From assembly GCA_963924555.1 (NCBI GenBank), contig OZ004585.1, positions 7,146,556 through 7,210,555 of the forward strand: a stretch of DNA of 64,000 nt, given 5' to 3'. This DNA is from Crambe crambe (taxonomy: Eukaryota > Porifera > Demospongiae > Poecilosclerida > Crambeidae). Position numbers and translations under genes: made by a program. Each line of letters starts with the position of its first letter. The stretch's first letter is position 1. The notes under the pieces are model-generated. The model worked only from the letters and a program-made list of their open reading frames with translations. It ran no database searches and was not told the origin of the DNA. Positions 1-38,579 of the stretch are shown here, piece after piece.

Positions 1-1430
1 TGTTTCAGAACTCACAAGCAGCTAGCTAGCTAGCTTTTAGGAATTGAAACTGATCAAACAGAACCTGCTGAATTATTAATTCATCAATCCAAGGTGTTTC
101 ATTAAGTTCTGGGTATTCAAAACATTCACAATAGCATAAACCTGCTGAATAGATTCATTAGTCAATGGTCTTCTATTACCGTGATCACTGAAGCAGTTAG
201 TTCAGGAGTTGTTGTTTTATTTCGTTGTATATAAACAGCTACAAATTGAAACCGAATAATATACATCAAGCGCAAGATATATAAAGTGCTATACATACGT
301 ACAGCACCTGTCTATACTGAACATCTCTCAAATAAAACTGTCATTCCGAACTTAATGAATATATTAAGTGTGACTCCTCTGATATTTCTACACAACTAAA
401 TATTTTTTCCAAACCAATTTTCATTAACAGTGCACATTATCTCGATGATCGTTGTTAGGATAATAATGCCTTTTAGTTTTTTCTTTATCAATTCAACTCA
501 TGCAGGCCACTCTTGATCTTATTCATACATGGTCACTAGAATAGAGACACACATGACTACAGAGCAGAATATGAAATTACTCGAACAATCTGGGCACAAT
601 AACTCATTGGCACGTGGATATCATTATCACCATTATCATCATGGATGTAACTTATTGCACAATCTATTGTGTGAATAAGTGTGGCATGCAAGTAATGACC
701 AGCATGCTTAGATCACTTTAATCAAGATTATATAAACTACCATTACCTGGGACCACCTCTGGGCTACAAAAAAATGTCAGGGAGGTGGTCTCTATAATGG
801 AGGAAATTGTAAAGGGCACTTTTTGGGAACAAAATCAGAGTGGTCTTCGTGGTCTCTGGATACAGGTGGTCTTTCCCTGCATTCAGATTCAAGTATACCT
901 CTTTAATCAGGATGGTCTTTGTACTATGAAATAAATATAAAGCTAGACTGAATTCCAAAGTATCTGCATTTATTAAGATATTCCATTATCTCGTACTTGT
1001 TATGACCCCCACTACATTAGAGGAAGTTCCCCGTGGACACCCCACCCACTATCAGCTCAGCTGCAGGCTCTGGCTGGTGGTACAATTTTGTTATAGTGCT
1101 ATCCATGATACCCTTAATAGTCCAAGCATCACTCAATCGGCTACACTTCGACTGATCTGTTGCTGCAGCCCTGCTTATTAGTGTTGCTTGTTGGAGCAAG
1201 AAATAAAGATGTTCAAAAGTGCTACCATCACCAGCAGAACAACTAGAGAAATCACTCTTGGAAACATCACATTAGGTCTGCCTCGAACAGAGAAAGCCAC
1301 TCAAAAGAATGTGCCTTTAGTGCTGGAGAGACAGGCTCAACTTGATTGCAATAATAAATGTTAGGTGGCCATCCCTACAGTCAATACAGTGGGAACCTCT
1401 GCTTCATTTCAATTAGAAACTGTCCTTGGT
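1..1430. other. Gene-free AT-rich stretch left of the VPS9 last exon
   Basis: No exon or strong repeat is supported. A weak inverted repeat of GGTGGTC-type text occurs at about 745-925. Short frames here lack coding signs. Confidence 0.5.
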
Positions 1431-1432
1431 AT

Positions 1433-1451
1433 GGGGGGGGGGGGGGGGGGG
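1433..1451. repeat. Poly-G run
   Basis: Nineteen consecutive G on the plus strand, directly before copies of the 87-bp satellite. Confidence 0.95.
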
Positions 1452-1461
1452 TCTTTTGATA

Positions 1462-1620
1462 CATGGAATTGTCCTTAGTATAGAGGTGTCCTCAATACAG
1501 AGGTTGGATAATACAGTGGAACCTCTCTATTGTGGACACTTTGGGACCTTGGAAATTGTCCTTAGTATAGAGGTGTCCTCAATACAGAGGTTGGATAATA
1601 CAGTGGAACCTCGGTTATGT
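1462..1620. repeat. 87-bp satellite, about two copies
   Basis: Repeats of TACAGTGGAACCTCTCTATT, followed by GTGGACACTTTGGGACC and TATAGAGGTGTCCTCAATAC. Same unit as at 11.8, 12.3, 23.9 and 47.5 kb. Confidence 0.85.
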
Positions 1621-1974
1621 CCACTTAATGAAGGGCCCCCACGGTACCAGACCTCAGGAATGGTAACTATGCTTAGAATTCAAAATAAACACAACCACAG
1701 ACATCACAAAAAATGACCTGCCCACGATAAAACCGTATGTTATAGACATTGGGTCGCCCATGCATGGTAAGACACAGTTTAACATACTAGCTTTGGAGCT
1801 CAAGTTCCTGGGAAGTGAATACAATATCCTAATATAACAAATAATAACAATAACAACAACAAGAGGAGGAAATATACATAATGTTTTGTAGATCCAGATG
1901 TTCTAAAAAAAGTGATGGGATGCCTGTAGAATCCTGGTAGTTGCCATGGAAGTAAGGAATACCAGCTGCCCAGG

Positions 1975-31763
<29,789 letters not shown>

Positions 31764-31921
31764 TTCTCAACTCACACACCAACCGGCTCGATTGCTTTGC
31801 ACTTGCTGACCTTGCACTTGCTGACCTTGCACTTATACATATATACGCATGCGCAGTTACGACAATCACTTTGCTACAGGTGAGGTTTCATCTCACACAA
31901 TCAGTAAACTAGAAAGGTATA
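31764..31921. promoter_or_regulatory. Probable bidirectional promoter between VPS9 and TRIM genes
   Basis: Only 158 bp separate the divergent start codons at 31763 (minus) and 31922 (plus). The interval contains a tandem 15-bp duplication (ACTTGCTGACCTTGC) at about 31800-31830 and a CGCATGCGCAG palindrome near 31846-31856 that resembles an NRF1-type site. The promoter role is inferred from layout. Confidence 0.5.
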
Positions 31922-33010
31922 ATGGCTGAAGCACTTAAGAAACTAGAAGAAGAGCTCAATTGTGCCATCTGTCTGGACACCTATACTGAGCCTAAGCTGC
32001 TTCAATGCTTCCATGTCTTCTGTAGGCAATGCCTTGTGAAACTTGTGATCAGAAACCAGCAGGGACAACTCATCCTGACTTGCCCAACCTGTCGTCAGGC
32101 CACACCAATCCCTGCCAATGGAGTGGCAGGCCTCCAGACAGCATTTCATATCAATCACCTCTTGGAAATCCGTGAGTCATTCAAAGAAGCAAAAGATCCA
32201 GTACCCACAGTTTCCATAGTGAAGAATGATGAGGCACGCCCCATTATGAGAAAGAAGGTCATTCCTAACTGCTTTGAGCATGCTGATAAAGAACGAGAGC
32301 TTTACTGTGAGACTTGTGAAGACCTAATCTGCTGGAAATGCATTATGAAAGGAGGCAAGCATCATGACCATGACTATCAACCATTAAATGAAGCTTTCGA
32401 GAAGTACAAGCAAGAAATAACATCATTGCTGGAACCAATGGAGGAGAAGTTGGCCGCTATAGAAGAGGCACTGAAAGAGTTTGATAAAAGTTATGAAGAA
32501 ATATCTAATCAAAGAGAAGTCATAGAAACTAACATACACAATGATATCGGAAAGCTTCTCAAAGTCCTTGAAGTTAGGAAGACCGAGTTGATCAGCAAAC
32601 TACATCAAATAACTCAGAGGAAACTCAAAAGCTTAGCATCTCAGAGGGACCAAGTGGAGACCATCCAGGCCCAGCTTCACAGCTGTCACTATTTCATGAA
32701 GGAGAGTGTGAAAACAGGTATTCAGGAAGAAGTGCTGATGATAAAATCAAGCATAGCAGGACAAGTGAAGGAACTGAGTGCAGCATTTCAACCAGGTTTA
32801 CTCAAGCCTAACACAGGAGCAGACATTGTATATGTAGCATCAAACGATGCTATTGCAGCATGTCAGAACTATGGCCAGGTCTGCACACCAGGTATGTACA
32901 TTGTTCAGTCCCAAGGGATCTTTTTGTCACTATGGTCACTTCTACAGTATAAGAGACTGGTTGGGACCACTGTCCTTTATTCAGAGGTCATTGAACTAAT
33001 AAACAAGTAG
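31922..33010 (+). CDS. TRIM-type RING finger / B-box / coiled-coil protein, probably lacking its C-terminal domain
   Basis: Open frame of 362 codons. Residues 14-58 form a C3HC4 RING (CAICLDTY, then CFHVFCRQC, then CPTCRQ), the E2-binding fold of TRIM ubiquitin ligases. Residues about 116-156 form a B-box (CFEHADKERELYCETCEDLI, CWKC, then HHDHDY). Residues about 157-265 are Glu/Lys/Leu-rich and read as coiled coil. Near residue 300 the text ADIVYVASNDAIAACQNYGQ resembles the start of the filamin-like domain of TRIM2/3-type proteins. A good donor (CCAG|GTATGT) at 32891/32892 suggests the true exon ends there and the last ~39 residues are intron read-through. No filamin or NHL exon is visible downstream before talin, so the gene is truncated, rearranged or encodes a short form. 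Confidence 0.85.
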   Translation: MAEALKKLEEELNCAICLDTYTEPKLLQCFHVFCRQCLVKLVIRNQQGQLILTCPTCRQATPIPANGVAGLQTAFHINHLLEIRESFKEAKDPVPTVSIVKNDEARPIMRKKVIPNCFEHADKERELYCETCEDLICWKCIMKGGKHHDHDYQPLNEAFEKYKQEITSLLEPMEEKLAAIEEALKEFDKSYEEISNQREVIETNIHNDIGKLLKVLEVRKTELISKLHQITQRKLKSLASQRDQVETIQAQLHSCHYFMKESVKTGIQEEVLMIKSSIAGQVKELSAAFQPGLLKPNTGADIVYVASNDAIAACQNYGQVCTPGMYIVQSQGIFLSLWSLLQYKRLVGTTVLYSEVIELINK

Positions 33011-33252
33011 CTACTGGATCCAGGGGTGAGGTTGAGGGGGTTGCAACTCCCCCTCCCCCCCCTTTATTCCCAAGCTATAAGCCTGTTATACACTACAGTG
33101 TTTCCTCTAGGGTCAAATTCAAACAGGGTGGCAAAGCCAATCAGCTGCATGGCAGCTGCGGGGGAGGGGGGTGTGCCCCCTCCCGCGTGCAGTGCAGAAG
33201 CAAGAATCTTTTGTGGTCTCAATTAGCTCATTTGATGTGAATAGCAAATCAA

Positions 33253-33361
33253 CACTGTGAAAATGAAAGTGTTCACTGCACACCATTTTGTCCCAATACA
33301 CACACTATTTTTGTGTATTGGGACAATTTAGTGTACAGTACACACTTTCGTTTTTACAGTG
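33253..33361. mobile_element. Small palindromic MITE
   Basis: CACTGTGAAAATGAAAGTGT at left and its near complement at right. Central arms TTTTGTCCCAATACACA / TTGTGTATTGGGACAATTT. About 109 bp. Confidence 0.78.
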
Positions 33362-33481
33362 AAGTGTATTAAATTTGTAGCTTTCTTTTTCTTCTTTCAT
33401 TCGAATCCACTTCCCCTGTGGTGGACCAGAATCTGGGTCAGTAGTAGGTGCTCATAATGTGGTAGTGTTAAGTGATTGTGG

Positions 33482-33961
33482 TATCAGAGAGTGCGGTAGC
33501 ACTCTCTATGTAGGGATGACTCGGACGGCCGCGCGTGCCGCCTATAGACTAATACTAAAGTGAAATTCTAGTTCTCCCACTTAGACCTAACAAAAGCTAC
33601 TGTGAATGATTATCCAGCCTACTAGAGCCTACTACAATGTGCAGACCAAGTTTCAGGACCAGGGAGCTTACCGTTTCAGAAATACGGCAAGCAGGTAAAT
33701 CGCTATATTCTTCTTCTTCTCTATCAGAGAGTGCGGTAGCACTCTCTATGTAGGGATGACTCGGACGGCCGCGCGCGCCGCCTATAGACTAATACTAAAG
33801 TGAAATTCTAGTTCTCCCACTTAGACCTAACAAAAGCTACTGTGAATGATTATCCAGCCTACTAGAGCCTACTACAATGTGCAGACCAAGTTTCAGGACC
33901 AGGGAGCTTACCGTTTCAGAAATACGGCAAGCAGGTAAATCGCTATATTCTTCTTCTTCTC
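33482..33961. repeat. 240-bp tandem duplication of the element's left end
   Basis: Units start at 33482 and 33722, differ at about one base, and end at a (TTA)n tract (33962-34004). Confidence 0.95.
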
Positions 33962-34005
<44 letters not shown>

Positions 34006-34227
34006 TTAGACAACCATATCTCTCGAACCACTCAAGCTACAGCCATGATTTCTGGACAAATCCACTCCAAATTCTACCAACTACGATCTTTTCTACTCGT
34101 TGATCCTCGAAAGAGTCGATGGAAAAGGAGACACTATGGAGCACAGCACTCGACTAATTCAATAAGGAAGCCATCTTTTCTATAATACGCATGCGCATGT
34201 ATTTGAACATCCAATTATTCGAAATCA

Positions 34228-34505
34228 CAAGTAAAGAAAAAACATTTATTCAAATAAATGAAGGTGATGTAGGGATGACTATAGTAACTGGTCAAAAAAA
34301 AGATGAAACAAGAACTGAATAGATGAGATTATGCAAGGATGAAGTCGAATGTGGGCACGTCACACCTAGTGACTGCACCCGGATTCGACTTCATCCTTGC
34401 ATAATCTCATCTATTCAGTTCTTGTTTCATCTTTTTTTTGACCAGTTACTATAGTCATCCCTACATCACCTTCATTTATTTGAATAAATGTTTTTTCTTT
34501 ACTTG
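34228..34505. repeat. Long near-perfect palindrome
   Basis: Arms of about 120 bp (CAAGTAAAGAAAAAACATTT at the left edge, its complement at the right edge) around a loop of about 35 bp near 34350-34385. Confidence 0.93.
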
Positions 34506-35984
34506 TTTCTTTCATTTTTTATTTATTTATTTATTTTTTGCAGGTCATTATATCCATCTCATTATAGCTAGCTGGCTACTTGTTATGCCAGGCCCATTAT
34601 TCTTTATGATTTCTTTTTCAGGAGGTGGTCAGTGCTGTACATCTATAGCTTTTTTTTTTCCATTACATACCAGTTATACTAAGTCTTGTGTTGCAATGTT
34701 GGATCACAATCAAGCCTGGTAAACAATTTAGTGAGACTAAAGCCTTCAGTTCTAAATAGATACAGCTGAGCTGCTCTATCAGCCTGCCAGGTTTCGTTTC
34801 TAAATAATGCACACCTCACGGGAACTCGAGCGTTACTTACCATTTAAAATTTAAACGCTGTCCTTAGTACAGATAGCCTTATCTTAGAACTGATTAGTTT
34901 TTTGTTATGACCTCAGAAGAAATGGCTTTTGAGTTTTGTTTGAGAACTTTGAGTGATCGAGAGTCATGGCAACTTCGTTGTTTACGCATGCGCGTTATGT
35001 TTAATGGCTTCTTCGTATAGTCTACTGTACTAAGATAGCGGCTTTTTTTTGAGTGAACTAGAGGCTAAACCGATGGGACGTGGACCTGGTCCGAGTAAAA
35101 TGGAGCAGATTCATATATAGAACATGGCCCAAGCGTGGCCCAATTTTTCTCCAGATCGTGCCATTATGATGATGATTAAGAACAAGAAAATAAGAAATCA
35201 TGAAAAAGTGCGCTTTTACTATTCTTCCGTGTTGAGTCTTTCAGCCTCCAAAATTCTCCTGCATGATAACAATGTGCATACAAGACAGGATAAGCAGTCA
35301 TAGCAGCTACAACTTACTGTTTTCTGAGAAAATCCAACTTCATTTTGTATTAGTCCTATGGAGGGTCATAGGTCATCCCTACATAGAGAGCGCTACCGCG
35401 CTCTCTGATAATATTACTCAGCTGTCTCTAGCTAGCTAGCTAGCTAGCTCTAGCTGATGATAGACTACTGTATCGATTCGGGGATTTAGATTCACTACGG
35501 TAGACTCTATTTCAGCATCTTCGACCTCCAAGTATGGCTCAACAACACAACACCTTGACTCGATAAATGATTGGGCTGGTATGCTATTGGAGAACTTCTT
35601 TCATCTGTCCCTGCATACACATAGAAGAATGAACTCTAATCATAGCTAAAACCATAAAAGAGAGGAAAAAAGACCAGGAACAAGTAAGGGAAAAAGCATT
35701 TCGTGAAATGAAAAAAAGATGTAGGGATGACCACTGCTCAAAAAAGTAAGGAAACAAGAAGGATGGAAATGGGATCAATCTTTGTTCTGTATATCCAGCC
35801 AACAATCCCTACATATACGTCAGGTAACTTCAGATTATAGTGTAGTAATGTGTGTATATGTAGGGATTGTTGGCTGGATATACAGAACAAAGATTGATCC
35901 CATTTCCATCCTTCTTGTTTCCTTACTTTTTTGAGCAGTGGTCATCCCTACATCTTTTTTTCATTTCACGAAATGCTTTTTCCC

Positions 35985-36029
<45 letters not shown>

Positions 36030-36624
36030 TTAGACAACCATATCTCTCGAACCACTCAAGCTACAGCCATGATTTCTGGACAAATCCACTCCAAATTCTA
36101 CCAACTACGATCTTTTCTACTCGTTGATCCTCGAAAGAGTCGATGAAAAAGGAGACACTATGGAGCACGGCACTCGACTAATTCAATTAGGAAGCCATCT
36201 TTTCTATAATACGCATGCGCATGTATTTGAATATCCAATTATTCGAAATCATAATATTACTCAGCTGTCTCTAGCTAGCTAGCTAGCTAGCTATAGACTA
36301 CTGTATCGATTCGGGGATTTAGATTCACCACGGTAGACTCTATTTCAGCATCTTCGACCTCCAAGTATGGCTCAACAACACAACACCTTGACTCGATAAA
36401 TGATTGGGCTGGTATGCTATTGGAGAACTTCTTTCATCTGTCCCTGCATACACATAGAAGAATGAACTCTAATCATAGCTAAAACCATAAAAGAGAGGAA
36501 AAAAGACCAGGAACAAGTAAGGGAAAAAGCATTTCGTGAAATGAAAAAAAGATGTAGGGATGACCACTGCTCAAAAAAGTAAGGAAACAAGAAGGATGGA
36601 AATGGGATCAATCTTTGTTCTGTA

Positions 36625-37602
36625 GAGTAACGGAGGTAGTAAACGGACAGTTAACGAAGTTGTGGTTTTTCCCGGCGGGTTAGCGAGTGCAAGGAAGATT
36701 GCAGGGGGGGCTTTGGATAGCTATGGGCCTACCTCGCTCTATCCAGGCAGGAAGCTAAGCAAGTCCTATTATGCTGATTTCTGGGAGAGATTTAGAGTAG
36801 GCGCCTACTGGAGGCAGTTAACGGACAATAGAGGCAGTTGGCGGACAGCTCTTAAAATGAAGGTAAAATGGCTGCACATGTGCTTATTTTGTAAGAAATG
36901 ATAATGATAATGATAATAGAAGATAACATGATTCAGTTTCTTCTTCTATCATTAACACAGGAGATGGTCCAGGACTTGAAACTTGCTTAACCTTCAAGCT
37001 GGAGTGATCATGTACCATGCTCTTTGGTATACAATATTTTGCTGCTGCTTCTCTGACAGACACCTTCCCCTCTCTAACTTCCTCTACAGCTCTCTCCAGA
37101 TCTTCGGATTTCCAATTTCTCCGCTTCCTTGCTGTTGCCATGGCCTATTATAAAGATCATTACCATTATTATTCACTGTCCAGTAACTGCCTCCACAATA
37201 AGAATCTATTTACGCCAAAATTGCTGATACTGTGTCAGTCATGTTATTTTATGAAGGGTACATTTGGAAAGAGCAATAAATTTGCTCTTTATTGATATAT
37301 AATGTTTTGTGTTTACATGTAGTTTTTGTTTACTATGTCCAGTTATAAAGTTGGTTTTTCTTACAGTCATTTTTTCCATGCCTCGTTATTTGACCGAGAT
37401 ACTAACTATGATCATTCAAAGCAAAAATTGAGCAGGAAAAAACTACGCAAATTTACTGAATTAGCTGTAGATTCTTACTCTTAAAAAATCACTACTGTCA
37501 GCAAAATTTGAAATCTCCCGCCTAATTGGTACCAATTTTACCATGGGTCAAAGTCTAAAGTGTCCGTAAACTACCGCTGTCCGTAAACTCCCATCACTAC
37601 TC
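36625..37602. mobile_element. Pogo-like (Tc1/mariner superfamily) element, nested
   Basis: 978 bp flanked by TA (36623-36624, 37603-37604). Unit 1 of the surrounding duplication reads TTCTGTATATCCAGCC uninterrupted, so the empty site and the TA duplication are proven. Ends GAGTAACGGAGGTAG and (reversed) GAGTAGTGATGGGAG. Several subterminal copies of AACGGACAG / GTTTACGGACAG may be transposase-binding sites. It encodes only an N-terminal DNA-binding domain. Confidence 0.9.
36884..37141 (-). CDS. Psq-type helix-turn-helix fragment of a pogo/Tigger-like transposase
   Basis: Eighty-five residues: MATARKRRNWKSEDLERAVE, then VREGKVSVREAAAKYCIPKS, a pattern of the HTH_psq domain that heads pogo-family transposases and CENP-B relatives. 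The frame then drifts into Ser/Leu low-complexity text. No DDE catalytic domain follows, so this is the N-terminal remnant of a transposase carried by a non-autonomous element. Confidence 0.8.
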   Translation of the reverse strand: MATARKRRNWKSEDLERAVEEVREGKVSVREAAAKYCIPKSMVHDHSSLKVKQVSSPGPSPVLMIEEETESCYLLLSLSLSFLTK

Positions 37603-38579
37603 TATATCCAGCCAACAATCCCTACATATACGTCAGGTAACTTCAGATTATAGTGTAGTAATGTGTGTATATGTAGGGATTGTTGGCTGGATATACAGAA
37701 CAAAGATTGATCCCATTTCCATCCTTCTTGTTTCCTTACTTTTTTGAGCAGTGGTCATCCCTACATCTTTTTTTCATTTCAAGAAATGCTTTTTCCCTTA
37801 CTTGTGTAACTTTATGTATGTGGTTAAAGTGGCATCTACTGCTAATTAGCCAGACTACACAAACCACAATGATTAATTCCTGGAACTACTATTGCCAAAC
37901 AGGGCGGGCCACCCTGATTGAGGTATACTAGCGGAAACACTGCTGACTAGAGTGAAATTTGACCATGCCTACTTGCTTAGCCTATCTATTTCCAACTTTG
38001 TGTTCTGTGCAAAAACAAAGTTGTTATTTTAACAAACCTACTTAGTTAGGTGAGGTTAATCATTTGAAATCTGTCAAAATGACACTATATTTTTGGTAAA
38101 TATAACAAACTGTTTGTTTCTTTCAACGATGATTAGTCTTGCCTAACAGTTATGTTTATTGAATTAACAATTCTGTTTTTGCAGTGAACATATTATTATA
38201 GCTAACTAATGTGGTTACTCAGCCACACATCTAAGGCTATGGTCAAGAAAGAAACAGTCTATGTATACATGACACATCCATTTAGGCTTGCACTTTCAAG
38301 GCCACACGTTGGATAACTCAGTGTGGTACTACCTGTAATTTCCTTCATGAATACCTGTGACCTTGTGTCACTTCAGAGTTTGAGTGTAATAGCTAGCTGC
38401 TTTGCCCCTTTGGTTATACTCATGCTGTCATAATTATTATAATGCAAGTGTGACAGAGCAGGCTATTCTGCATTGGGTAGCAAAATAATAAGAATTGATG
38501 GCATCTCTCTGGAATCCACATCAATGTGCTCTATGACCTCTAAATAGGGTTTTTCACCCTCTAATGGTCACTATAATTT

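Larger units (their letters stand above)
33482..35410. mobile_element. Large element with hairpin-forming terminal inverted repeats
   Basis: Left end TATCAGAGAGTGCGGTAGCA, right end (reversed) TATCAGAGAGCGCGGTAGCG. Each end is itself a small palindrome (AGAGAGTGC-GGTA-GCACTCTCT), followed inside by TATGTAGGGATGAC. No transposase is visible in its 1.9 kb. The left end occurs twice in tandem (see 33482-33961). Confidence 0.7.
35407..37805. repeat. Tandemly duplicated palindrome-bearing unit
   Basis: Unit 1 (35407-36249) and unit 2 (36250-37805) share AATATTACTCAGCTGTCTCT, AATGATTGGGCTGGTATGCT and a palindrome with arms ending CCAACAATCCCTACATATAC. Unit 1's palindrome spans about 35686-35989 and is followed by (TTA)n. 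Unit 2 is interrupted by the element at 36625-37602 and ends inside its right arm. Confidence 0.9.

Noticed and set aside
35584..36611. Repeated frames starting LAGYTEQRLIPFPSF (also at 37680)
   Set aside because: They are the palindrome arms of a transposon family; no protein family is suggested and frames end at repeat borders.
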